Part shown: positions 8,895 to 17,943 of the stretch, in pieces
Layout: every line of letters begins with the position of its first letter
Position numbering within the stretch: the first letter of the stretch is position 1
Assembly (NCBI GenBank): GCA_945873145.1
Contig: CAMCBZ010000007.1
Location: 31,354 to 95,353, forward strand
Length of the DNA stretch: 64,000 nt
Direction: 5' to 3'
Source: an uncultured Prevotella sp.
GTDB taxonomy: Bacteria > Bacteroidota > Bacteroidia > Bacteroidales > Bacteroidaceae
The notes under the pieces: generated by a model
Database searches by the model: none
What the model saw: only the letters and a program-made list of their open reading frames with translations
Told to the model about the DNA's origin: nothing
Made by a program: the position numbers and the translations under genes

Positions 8895-10043
8895 TCAGAG
8901 CAGCTTATAGAAATGAGGCTGATAGGCGGGCAACAGCTCCGGGTGAATGGCTTTGATGAAGTCGGCCAACAGCCAGTCGGGGCGCAGGGGCGCCTGTTCG
9001 TGATAGCCGCTGGAAGCGATGTTGCAATAGATCACATGGTGACGTTGAAAAGCCAGAAACTGTTCGTTGCGCCGGTCCTCAGCCTTGAGAGCTTCATAGG
9101 AAAACCTGCCAGGATAGCTGTTCATCACCCGCCAATAGTCGGCTTGGGCAGCCATGGCATACATCGACTCAAAGTCTGAGGGATAGCCACCCGTGTGGTG
9201 ATCGTGTTGTGGCAGATAGACAGCTCCGGCATCGCGCAGGAGTTGTGCAAGGTAGCTCTTGCCACCCATAACAAACCACTGCCCGCTCTTTTGCTCTCCG
9301 CTGAAGATGGTGGGGCGGTGCTTAGCTTTTGCGGCTAAGGCTTGATAAGCGTGATAGTGTTGTTCCACTTGCTGGAAGAAAGCGTTGGCTTCCTTCTCTC
9401 TACCCGTGAGCATACCCACGAGTTTCACCCATTCGGCCTGACCCAGTGGTGTGGACTCCTTGAAAGCTGTATAGGGAATCAGCGGACTGCCCACTTGCTG
9501 CAGGGCTTCATAACCGCCTTTCTTAAAAGGAGAGACGAGAATGGCATCGGGTTGGAGAGCCATGACCGTCTCGGTGGCGAAGTTTCCTTCATATCCAATC
9601 TTGGCGATCTTACCCTCAGCGATGCGGTGCTTCACGTCTTTGTTTTGCAAATGGCGTACGCTGGTGATCGCCGAAACCTGGTCGAGTGCATGTAGCTGGA
9701 TGAACGCTGCCAACTGCTCCGTGCCCATGGGAATGCAACGCTCCACCGGCACTTCCACCCGATGATCGTATTCCTTGGGAATGCTGGAGACGTTGACGCC
9801 ACGCGGAATCAGTGCCAGACGATAAGTGCTCCGACTCTTATGTCCTGCCACACTGATGTCAACAAGACGCGTGCCGTCGGAGAGATAACGTACGGTGAAG
9901 TTCTTGGCATAGCGGAGCGTGACGTGAGCACTGTCAGAGAGAATCTCGCTCACGTCGGCTTTCTGTCCACGATTGCTGACCGTGCCTGGTCGGCAGGTAG
10001 AAAACACAAGAAGGCACAGCACGACGGCTATGCCCTTCTTCAT
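8895..10043 (-). CDS. FecB/BtuF-like ABC transporter substrate-binding lipoprotein
   Basis: Lipobox VFSTC; IAKIGYEGNFATETVMALQPDAILVSPF. ORF extends to 10091; start set at the signal-peptide Met. Confidence 0.85.
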   Translation of the reverse strand: MKKGIAVVLCLLVFSTCRPGTVSNRGQKADVSEILSDSAHVTLRYAKNFTVRYLSDGTRLVDISVAGHKSRSTYRLALIPRGVNVSSIPKEYDHRVEVPVERCIPMGTEQLAAFIQLHALDQVSAITSVRHLQNKDVKHRIAEGKIAKIGYEGNFATETVMALQPDAILVSPFKKGGYEALQQVGSPLIPYTAFKESTPLGQAEWVKLVGMLTGREKEANAFFQQVEQHYHAYQALAAKAKHRPTIFSGEQKSGQWFVMGGKSYLAQLLRDAGAVYLPQHDHHTGGYPSDFESMYAMAAQADYWRVMNSYPGRFSYEALKAEDRRNEQFLAFQRHHVIYCNIASSGYHEQAPLRPDWLLADFIKAIHPELLPAYQPHFYKLL

Positions 10044-10172
10044 CTCTCTCACCAGTAAATATCTGTCAATCAAAAAATGGTTCGCTTTCATATTGTTCTT
10101 GATAGAGTGGGGCAGTCCGTGACGTTTTCAAACACACAGTCTAAGTCCGTGGCAGCCTAAACCTAATTTTTT

Positions 10173-11048
10173 TTAGCTGAATGCGCCGTTGAGATATTTG
10201 CGTGTCAGCTCATTCTTCGGATGGCGGAAGACCTGTTCGGCATCGCCTTCCTCCACCACTTTGCCCATGTACATGAAGATGACGTGGTCGGCAATGCGGA
10301 GAGCTTGGCTCAGCGTGTGTGTGACCATCACGATGGAGTTGGTAGCCTTCAGCTCAGTAAAGAGTTCTTCTATCTTGTGGCTGCTGATCGGATCGAGTGC
10401 ACTCGTGCTCTCGTCGGCGAGCAGATAGGTCGGCTCCACAGCCAGACTGCGTGCCAGGCAGAGACGTTGCTGCTGTCCACCACTCAGACGAGAGGCCGGA
10501 GCGTTGAGGCGGTCCTTGACCTCATCCCACAATCCCACGGCGCGCAGATAGTGGCGCACGATTTGGTTTTGCTGATGACGGTTGCGGATGCCGTGGATGC
10601 GGCAGCCGTAAGCCACATTGTCGTAGATGCTCATCGGCAGAGGGCAGGGACGCTGAGGCACCAGGCCGATATTGCGGCGAAGTTCAGAGAGGCGGCTACT
10701 GCCAGCCTTGAGGATGTTGGTACCGTCGAAGGTGACCTCGCCGGTCATGCGCAGACCTTCCACGCTGTCGTTGAGACGGTTGAACGTGCGAAGCAGCGTA
10801 CTCTTACCGCAACCTGAGGGGCCGATGATGCAGGTGATCTTGTTGCGGGGAATCTCCACGTTGATATCCTTCAGTATGTGAGCCCCATGGATGTAGACGT
10901 TGAGATGACGGGTCTGCAGACGCGCTCCCGTAGCGTGAGCAAACTTGTTGGTCACGGAGAAGGAAGTATCCTCTCTGTTGAGGCTACTGAAAGCAAACGG
11001 GAGGAAACCGTTGCCGAAGTGGTGAAGTGTACTTGCTATTGCGTTCAT
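10173..11048 (-). CDS. pstB: PstB-type (phosphate family) ABC transporter ATP-binding protein
   Basis: Walker A GPSGCGKST, GLVPQRPCPLPMSIYDNVAYG, signature LSGGQQQRLCLARSLAVEP, LADESTSALDP; PstB family. Start at MNAIAST just downstream of the promoter. The symbol reflects family, not proven substrate. Confidence 0.85.
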   Translation of the reverse strand: MNAIASTLHHFGNGFLPFAFSSLNREDTSFSVTNKFAHATGARLQTRHLNVYIHGAHILKDINVEIPRNKITCIIGPSGCGKSTLLRTFNRLNDSVEGLRMTGEVTFDGTNILKAGSSRLSELRRNIGLVPQRPCPLPMSIYDNVAYGCRIHGIRNRHQQNQIVRHYLRAVGLWDEVKDRLNAPASRLSGGQQQRLCLARSLAVEPTYLLADESTSALDPISSHKIEELFTELKATNSIVMVTHTLSQALRIADHVIFMYMGKVVEEGDAEQVFRHPKNELTRKYLNGAFS

Positions 11049-11069
11049 AAGCGTCTCTGTTTTTACAGT

Positions 11070-11196
11070 CGCAAAGTTACGGAAAACCTCAACACTGGGG
11101 AATACCACGCTAATAGTATTTTCATACCACAATGATGGTATGGTCAAATACCCTCATAGGGCGATTGCTTATTTGGTTGATTCCTTCTATCTTTGC
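11070..11196. promoter_or_regulatory. Bidirectional promoter/operator between PstB-like and PstS-like genes
   Basis: Minus: CCCTATGAGGGTAT...CATACCATCATTGTGGTATG...GCGTGGTATT-N25-TTTGC; plus -7 box TATCTTTGCA at 11189-11196. Confidence 0.7.
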
Positions 11197-11220
11197 ACGT
11201 AGATTAATAAGCAGTATGCA

Positions 11221-12219
11221 ATGAAGAAAAACTCGTGCAAAGAGAAACCAATCCAACACATGCTATATATAATAAGGAGTAGAGCGACGAAACTCGTCAT
11301 CGTGCTTTTTTTGTTGCCCATACTTTTCAGCGGTTGTGGGCGTAAGCCAGCGGCCAAAGCCGGAGACCTGCAAGGCAACATCGCCGTGTCGGGGGCGTTT
11401 GCGCTCTATCCGCTGATGCTTCGTTGGGCCGATGCCTTCAGCCAGCGTCATCCCGGTGTGACCATAGACGTGTCGGCAGGAGGCTCAGGCAAGGGCGTCA
11501 CCGACGTGCTGGCGGGACAGGTAGACTTGGGTATGGTGTCGCGAGACTTGAAAGCACCCGAGCGGCAGCATGGTGCCGTGGCAGTGGCTGTAGCCCGGGA
11601 TGCTGTCGTGCCCATCATCAACATCCATCACCCGCTCTATCGTCAGTTGCTTCAGCGGGGACTCTCGCAGAAGACGGCAAGTGGTATTTGGGTTACCGGA
11701 CGTGTCAAAACCTGGGGACAGGTGGCGGGCCTTATCAATCAGACACCCATCAATGTCTACACGCGCAGCGACGCTTGTGGGGCAGCGGAGACCTTTGCCG
11801 CCTGGCTGAAATCCCATCAGGAGGACTTGCTCGGCACGGGTGTCTACGGTGACCCGGGCATCGTGCGTCAAGTGGCCAATGATCCCTATGGCGTCGGCAT
11901 GTGCAATATCAGCTATGCTTTCGACGATCAGACCGGGCGTCCCAACGATGGCATTGCGCTCTTTCCCATTGACACCAACGATGACGGACGGATCAGCAAG
12001 GAAGAACAGTTCTATGCTTCCAAGCAGACGCTGATCAAGGCTATTCAAGACGGACGGTATCCCTGTCCTCCGGCTCGGCAACTCTACGTGGTGAGCAAGG
12101 GCAAACCTCAGAATGCCATCGTCAAGGCTTTCCTTCGTTTCATCTTAGAAGAGGGACAGCAATACAATGTCCCGGCGGGCTTCATACCGGTGAATGAAAA
12201 GAACAAGGCAAAGCACTGA
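11221..12219 (+). CDS. PstS-like phosphate-family substrate-binding lipoprotein
   Basis: Lipobox LFSGC, IAVSGAFALYPLMLRWADAFSQRHPGVTIDVSAGGSGKGVTDVLAGQVDLGMVSRDL; PBP-like superfamily. Confidence 0.85.
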   Translation: MKKNSCKEKPIQHMLYIIRSRATKLVIVLFLLPILFSGCGRKPAAKAGDLQGNIAVSGAFALYPLMLRWADAFSQRHPGVTIDVSAGGSGKGVTDVLAGQVDLGMVSRDLKAPERQHGAVAVAVARDAVVPIINIHHPLYRQLLQRGLSQKTASGIWVTGRVKTWGQVAGLINQTPINVYTRSDACGAAETFAAWLKSHQEDLLGTGVYGDPGIVRQVANDPYGVGMCNISYAFDDQTGRPNDGIALFPIDTNDDGRISKEEQFYASKQTLIKAIQDGRYPCPPARQLYVVSKGKPQNAIVKAFLRFILEEGQQYNVPAGFIPVNEKNKAKH

Positions 12220-12367
12220 ATCGTTGCACACCGCTTGGGGGTGTTGTGCAGAAAGCGTTGAGTATGTTTTAAATTTGTTTAATTGTACCCTTAGGCTTAA
12301 TAGTATAAAGCGGAAATTGGATAACTTTGTTATAAACTTAAAGTTTTGAAAGTGTTAAAGTCAATCA

Positions 12368-13999
12368 ATGATGATAGATTTTAAAGAAATATTTGAGAGT
12401 CGCTACACATGGATTGAGGGATTTATGCGCAATGTCCGCCGCTATGGATGGCGCACGGCAATGATCGATCCCATTCAGAAGAAAACATGGACTTACCGTG
12501 AACTCAACGCTGAGGTCAACCGTTTGACCAACCGTCTGGTGACCGACGGACTGAAAAAAGGTGACGTGATGATGATGATGATGCTCAACAGCCCGGAGTT
12601 CGCCTTTATCTACATTGCAGCCCACAAGGGACATTTTGTCAACAGCCCGGTGAGCTATCGACTGTCGTCGGGCGAGCTGGCTGATCTGTTGAAGACCAAC
12701 AAACCCAAAATACTGTTCTTTGACGAGGCTCGCAAAGGCGATGTCCTCGCTGCCGTGAAGATGAGCGGATGGCGTCCCCAACGCCTCGTGGTCATCGACG
12801 GAGCCAGTGATGACACGGTCATCTCGTTTGTCGACTATGTCGATGGGAGCACAGCTGAGGAACCGGCATTCACCTGCGAGTATAACATCTACGACGAGAC
12901 GACACGTCTCTTCACGTCCGGTACGACGGGACACGCCAAGGCTGTGCCTCTGACAAGCATCAACGAGGTGCTCTCCAGCCACGACGTGATGATTCATTTC
13001 CCGATGAGCTATAAAGACGTTACGATGAACACCACTCCTTGGTTCCACCGCGGAGGACTGCACTGCGCCGGTCCTTGTCCTACATTCTACGCCGGAGCCG
13101 CCTTGGTGGTGATGCGCAAGTTCGACGCCGGACTGACACTGAAATATGTCGACCGCTACAAGATCACGTTTGTCATCGGCGTGCCTACCGTCCTGGAGCG
13201 TCTTGCCGACGAGCAGGAAGTCAAGGGCTACGACATCAGCACGCTACACGGCATCGTGACGATGGGCAGTCCGCTTGAGCGTTCGGCCTGCATCCGCTAT
13301 CAGAAAGTGCTCACGCCGAACATCTTCAACGGCTATGGCACGACAGAGACCTTCTGGAACACCTTCCTCCGTCCTTTCGATCTGCCGGAGAATGCCGGTA
13401 CGGCCGGTGCCTCTTGCGTCGATGATGACGTGCGCGTAGTGAAGGTCTATGAGGACCGTCGCGCCGAGCCTGATGACCTGGCCAAGGACGATGGCACGGA
13501 GATCGGCGAGGTGATCATCTCGTCACCGGCCAAGTCGCCATTCAAATATGTCAATAATCCTGAGGAGACCGAGCAGAAATACTACAAGGGATTCCTCTAT
13601 ACAAACGATCTGGCAACGTGGGACGAGCATCAGTTTGTTACCATCGTTGGCCGTAAGGACGACATGATCATCTCTTCGGGCGAGAATATCTACCCCGTAG
13701 AGATCGAGGAAGTGCTCAACCTCAATCCTAAGGTGAAAGACTGCATCGTCACGTCTGTGCCCGACAAGATGCGCGGACAACTCGTCACGGCATACGTCGT
13801 CAAGGCTGATGAGAGCCTGACAGCCGAGGAGCTGGACGAGTTCTGCAAGGAAAGTCCCGAGATTGCCAACTTCAAGCGCCCACGCTACTATCGCTTCGTG
13901 TCGAGTGTTCCACTCAATGCTACGGGAAAAAAGCTCCATGCCAAGATCAAGGCCATCGCCGCCGAAGACCTGCGCAATGGTTTGCTCTATCGCGTATAG
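12368..13999 (+). CDS. Class I adenylate-forming enzyme (AMP-binding, acyl-CoA ligase family)
   Basis: LFTSGTTGHAKAVPLT, NGYGTTETFWNTF, YTNDLATWDEHQFVTIVGRKDDMIISSGENIYPVEIEE, terminal KRPRYYRFVSSVPLNATGKKLHAKIK. Confidence 0.93.
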   Translation: MMIDFKEIFESRYTWIEGFMRNVRRYGWRTAMIDPIQKKTWTYRELNAEVNRLTNRLVTDGLKKGDVMMMMMLNSPEFAFIYIAAHKGHFVNSPVSYRLSSGELADLLKTNKPKILFFDEARKGDVLAAVKMSGWRPQRLVVIDGASDDTVISFVDYVDGSTAEEPAFTCEYNIYDETTRLFTSGTTGHAKAVPLTSINEVLSSHDVMIHFPMSYKDVTMNTTPWFHRGGLHCAGPCPTFYAGAALVVMRKFDAGLTLKYVDRYKITFVIGVPTVLERLADEQEVKGYDISTLHGIVTMGSPLERSACIRYQKVLTPNIFNGYGTTETFWNTFLRPFDLPENAGTAGASCVDDDVRVVKVYEDRRAEPDDLAKDDGTEIGEVIISSPAKSPFKYVNNPEETEQKYYKGFLYTNDLATWDEHQFVTIVGRKDDMIISSGENIYPVEIEEVLNLNPKVKDCIVTSVPDKMRGQLVTAYVVKADESLTAEELDEFCKESPEIANFKRPRYYRFVSSVPLNATGKKLHAKIKAIAAEDLRNGLLYRV

Positions 14000-14026
14000 T
14001 TCAATCGCAATGAAGGCTTAAAACAC

Positions 14027-14078
14027 ATAGGAGAAGCAACGGAAACGATAAAAATCCGTTGCTTCTCCTATTTTTTTA
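14027..14078 (+). terminator. Rho-independent-type terminator after AMP-ligase
   Basis: ATAGGAGAAGCAACGGA-loop-TCCGTTGCTTCTCCTAT followed by TTTTTT. Confidence 0.9.
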
Positions 14079-14162
14079 TGTCTTACTCTCAGTTTTTCTC
14101 TTTTTTTGTCATCACTTTACCCGTGTTTTCTTATTTTTGCAATAAGTTTAATCTTTAAACCT

Positions 14163-15062
14163 ATGGCTATGAGAAAACAGTTATATTCTCTTATACTATT
14201 GTGTTGCTGTCTGTCGCTGTTCTCCTGTCAGAAGGCTTATGTAGGCGATGACGACTCAGAAGAAGTCCGTAAAGAGGACTGTGTGAATCTACAGCTCAAC
14301 ATTGCCAGGCTTGGCGATGCAGACTTCGAGAAGTCCTGTCAAGTGTCGCGCAGTACGGATGTCACCACTTTGTGCAATAGGGTGAGCGTCGCTGTTTACC
14401 AAAATGGCACCAAAGTGAAGCAAGTGAATCAAACGACATCGGACCAAGACTTCGGAAAGATACAGCTTACACTGCCTGCCGGAAAGTACAAAGTCGTGAT
14501 TCTGGCCTACAGTGGATCGAAGAGTGCGACGATGACCGATGCGGAGAAGGTGACTTTCAGTGGTGGGATGAGTGATACCTTTTGGTATTGCAAGGATATA
14601 GACTTGGAGTCCGACACGTCGGAAGACATCATGATGAAGCGTATCGTGGCCATGTTTCGCTTGTCAATGACCGATGCCATGCCCTCGAATGTCAAGACCT
14701 TGAAGTTTGCCTATACAGGCGGCAGCTCTACGCTCAATGGTGTGACGGGCTTAGGGTGCGTCAACTCCAGGCAGAGTGAGGAGTTTACAATCACGTCGGA
14801 TATGGTTGGCAAAGCGCATGACTTCGACATCTTTACATTCCCCAAGCCCGACAGTCAGACTTTAAAGGTCACAGTGACAGCCTTGGACGCAAGTGGCAAT
14901 CAACTTATCCAACATGTTTTTGATGGCGTGGAAATCCAATGCAATATGATTACGAAGTACACCGGCGCTTTCTTCACTGATGTAGGTTCGGGAACCAACG
15001 CCAGTTTCTCCGGTCGGTTGCTGACCAATGATGAGTGGAGACTGAGCGATAACACGTTCTGA
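14163..15062 (+). CDS. FimB/Mfa2-like fimbrial-type lipoprotein
   Basis: Lipobox LFSCQ; VYQNGTKVKQ...LPAGKYKVVILAYSG...KRIVAMFRLSMTD...NVKTLKFAYTG pattern of Bacteroidetes FimB/Mfa2-type anchors. Confidence 0.6.
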   Translation: MAMRKQLYSLILLCCCLSLFSCQKAYVGDDDSEEVRKEDCVNLQLNIARLGDADFEKSCQVSRSTDVTTLCNRVSVAVYQNGTKVKQVNQTTSDQDFGKIQLTLPAGKYKVVILAYSGSKSATMTDAEKVTFSGGMSDTFWYCKDIDLESDTSEDIMMKRIVAMFRLSMTDAMPSNVKTLKFAYTGGSSTLNGVTGLGCVNSRQSEEFTITSDMVGKAHDFDIFTFPKPDSQTLKVTVTALDASGNQLIQHVFDGVEIQCNMITKYTGAFFTDVGSGTNASFSGRLLTNDEWRLSDNTF

Positions 15063-15073
15063 AACAAATAGAA

Positions 15074-15108
15074 AATCCCCGGCTTGAGCCGTTTGCTCAA
15101 GTCGGGGA
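15074..15108. terminator. Hairpin between convergent genes (lipoprotein / sigma factor)
   Basis: ATCCCCGGCTTGAGC-cgttt-GCTCAAGTCGGGGAT. Confidence 0.75.
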
Positions 15109-15141
15109 TATACTTCTGATAGACAAAGTCAGGGAGCCCGC

Positions 15142-16011
15142 TCATCCAAGATATTGGGTGAGTATCTTGGCGTAAGGACTATGTCTGATTTTCTCAATCG
15201 CCTTTTCGCGTATCTGACGCACCCGCTCGCGGGTGAGTCCCAATCGCTCACCGGTTTCCTCGAGCCCTTCCTCTTGACATCCAATGCCGAAGCTACGCGT
15301 AATCACCTCTTGCTCACGTGGTTTCAATACTTTCTTAAAGATGCTCTCTAAGTCGATGCGCATCGATTCGCGGTTGGTGATATTCGACACCGTATGGTCG
15401 GATGAAGGCAATAGATCAGCCAGGCTGTTGCTATCGTCTTCGTTGAATGGTGCGTCGATGCTCATGTGCCGCGTGTCAGCCGTCAGGGCGTCTTGTATCT
15501 TATTGCTGTCGATGTCGGTGAGAGCACTTAGCTCTTCTGTGGACGGCTTGCGGTGGTTGGTCTGTTCAAACTTCTCTATCTCCTGGTTGATCTTCGAGAT
15601 CGCTCCCACTTGGTTGAGTGGTAGTCTGATCATTCTGCTCTGTTCGGCGATGGCCTGCAAAATGCTCTGACGGATCCACCATACTGCGTAGGATATGAAT
15701 TTGAAGCCTCGTGTAGGATCGAACTTCTCAGCCGCCTTGACCAGTCCAATGTTGCCCTCGTCGATGAGGTCGGACAGTGGAAGTCCCTTGTGCTGATATT
15801 GCTTGGCAACGGACACGACGAAGCGCAGGTTGGCACGGATGAGTTTGTCCTTGGCACGCTCACCCTCGCGTCCTCCTTTCTGTATCTTCATGGCCAGCTC
15901 TTCCTCCTCGTCGATGTCGGCCATCGGAATGCGGCCTATCTCCAAGAGGTATTTGTCGAGTGACTCATTCTGCCGGTTGGTGATGCTACGTTCAATCTTT
16001 AACTGTCTCAT
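15142..16011 (-). CDS. RpoD-type sigma-70 factor (paralog 1)
   Basis: [29 protein letters not shown]...[56 protein letters not shown]...[20 protein letters not shown]. Confidence 0.95.
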   Translation of the reverse strand: MRQLKIERSITNRQNESLDKYLLEIGRIPMADIDEEEELAMKIQKGGREGERAKDKLIRANLRFVVSVAKQYQHKGLPLSDLIDEGNIGLVKAAEKFDPTRGFKFISYAVWWIRQSILQAIAEQSRMIRLPLNQVGAISKINQEIEKFEQTNHRKPSTEELSALTDIDSNKIQDALTADTRHMSIDAPFNEDDSNSLADLLPSSDHTVSNITNRESMRIDLESIFKKVLKPREQEVITRSFGIGCQEEGLEETGERLGLTRERVRQIREKAIEKIRHSPYAKILTQYLG

Positions 16012-16099
16012 GACTTTTATGATCCTTTCTCTTCTAATTTTCTCGGTTGCAAAGACGCAAAAACCGTACCAATTAAACGGTTGCGTCTGACTTTGCTTT

Positions 16100-16398
16100 T
16101 TTGTTGGATAAAGTGACATTTTTGCGGCCAAATACAGGCGTTCTTTTGAAACGACACCCATCTTGCTCCGATTTTTGCGAATTTCAGCTCGTTTTTGTAA
16201 ATCTCTAATAACCAATAAGATACAAATATGGAACTGTTTTCGACTAATCAGAAAGGTACTTTGGCGAAAAATTTTCTAGAGAATTTCTCGTCAAAGTACC
16301 TTTTTCATAGGGTCAGAAAGGCTTTCTGACATGGTCAGAAACGGTTTCTGATAGGGTCATCAAACGTTTCTGTTAGTGTCATCACGCCTTTTTGATCG
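16100..16398 (-). repeat. Composite intergenic element, copy 1 (22-bp palindromic tandem units plus conserved flank)
   Basis: Consecutive 22-mers from 16245: TAATCAGAAAGGTACTTTGGCG / AAAAATTTTCTAGAGAATTTCT / CGTCAAAGTACCTTTTTCATAG / GGTCAGAAAGGCTTTCTGACAT / GGTCAGAAACGGTTTCTGATAG / GGTCATCAAACGTTTCTGTTAG / TGTCATCACGCCTTTTTGATCG; flank 16100-16200 resembles 44744-44845 in reverse orientation. Confidence 0.8.
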
Positions 16399-16735
16399 GG
16401 CCAACTCATAATTTTGGTTTGTTCATCTCGCTTTTCCCCATTTTCGTTTCTCTAGATTGAAAGTTCACGCGGACCTACTTTTGTAATATTTTCTACAAGG
16501 TCTATAAGTTTTAAGCACCTTTCGCCCAATAGATGCCCAGTGATGATCATTTGCTGAAGAAAGAAGCGTTTTAACAGAATAATTAGTGGCAGACCTTCAT
16601 ATTTCTTATTCTTCTGACGCAGATTTCGATTATTTTTTGTAAGTTTGCCAAAGAAATGGCGATGTCTATGAACTTTTAGTTGGATCATGCATTGCTATTG
16701 TCGAGTATTATTTACTAAATACCAATAACAAGTAT

Positions 16736-17170
16736 ATGAAGAAACTCATTCCTGCATTGGGCCTCGCCCTGATGATGGCAGCCTGCGGTGGCAAGAAAGC
16801 CCAGCCGGCTGCAAGTGCTGACTCCACAAAGGTGGCAACCAACGATAGTGCGGTTGTAGACACATCCTACTGTGGCACTTATCGCGGTACCCTGCCTGCA
16901 GCAGACTGTGAGGGCATTAAGACCGTGCTCACGATCAGTTCTGACAGTACCTATAATCTGTCGAGCGACTACATTGGCAAGAAAGACGGACAGTTCGTCA
17001 CCAGTGGCGTCTATCATCTCAAAGATGGTAAGCTCATAGAGCTCGTCACCCCTTCTTCCGGCGAGAAGACATACTACAAGGTGAAGGACGCCAAGTCCAT
17101 CGTTATGACCGACTCTCTTGGCACGGAGCCTGAGGGCGAGACGGCAAAATTCTATGTGTTAACGAAGTAA
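16736..17170 (+). CDS. NlpE-like lipoprotein
   Basis: Lipobox MAACGG; YCGTYRGTLPAADCEGIKTVLTISSDSTYNLSSDYIGKKDGQFVTSGVY, typical NlpE N-terminal domain. Confidence 0.8.
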   Translation: MKKLIPALGLALMMAACGGKKAQPAASADSTKVATNDSAVVDTSYCGTYRGTLPAADCEGIKTVLTISSDSTYNLSSDYIGKKDGQFVTSGVYHLKDGKLIELVTPSSGEKTYYKVKDAKSIVMTDSLGTEPEGETAKFYVLTK

Positions 17171-17232
17171 ACAGAACTTAAATTTTTAGAAGAGGGAAAA
17201 GCCGCGAGAGACTGGTAAACGAATAGTTACGC

Positions 17233-17742
17233 TTATTGTTTAGTGACTTTCTGATAAGCCAGTCTCTCGTCGCCATTGAGCAGATGGATGATGCCGCAAT
17301 AGCTGAATCCGGCTTTTTGTAGGCAATGCTGCATGATGAGATTGTCGCGATGTGTGTCGATGCGGATGTTGTCGGTGTGAGCGAAACAATAGCCGAGAAG
17401 TTCTGTCATCACCCCATGGCGGTCGGGCAGGCTGGCCACGCGGTGGATGACATAGTAGGGCTTCGCATCGTCGAGCCATCGGCCTTGCTCTATCTTGCGA
17501 TAGGTGATGTCGGGGCCGGGGATAAAGGCAAAGGTGGCGATGCTCGTGCCGGCTTCTTTCAGCAGATAGCAGTGGCCATGCTCAATGTCGTCTCGCAGTT
17601 GGTCCACAGAAGGGTGGTTGTCGTCCCACTGATGTAGATTGCCGTTTTCGCGCATGATGCGCCTTCCGGCATCTATCAGTCCGACCACTTCCGGCAGTTC
17701 TGTTATCCTGGCGCGTACCACTTCTCTTGTTGTTGTGTTCAT
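17233..17742 (-). CDS. GNAT-family N-acetyltransferase
   Basis: RRIMRENGNLHQWDDNHPSVDQLRDDIEHGHCYLL...HRVASLPDRHGVMTELLGYCFAHTDNIRIDTHRDNLIMQHCLQKAGFSYCGII. Confidence 0.85.
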   Translation of the reverse strand: MNTTTREVVRARITELPEVVGLIDAGRRIMRENGNLHQWDDNHPSVDQLRDDIEHGHCYLLKEAGTSIATFAFIPGPDITYRKIEQGRWLDDAKPYYVIHRVASLPDRHGVMTELLGYCFAHTDNIRIDTHRDNLIMQHCLQKAGFSYCGIIHLLNGDERLAYQKVTKQ

Positions 17743-17943
17743 GATAAAGACTTTGTTTGGTACAAAGGTATAACAAATCGATGAACCAGCCAAACATCAG
17801 ATACGACACAGAGAATGTTTATCTATATAATAAGGAGTGCCCTTCGTTGAGGTTAATGAAGCTTAAACCTAAGGGCAGTCACTAAACGAACGTCATCAAA
17901 TGGCATCAAAGAGTTATCATTTATCAGAAAAAATAAGTCGAAT

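Noticed and set aside
16245-16398. Possible CRISPR array (22-bp periodic units)
   Set aside because: Units are contiguous with no spacers, are palindromic and diverged, and no cas genes are present.
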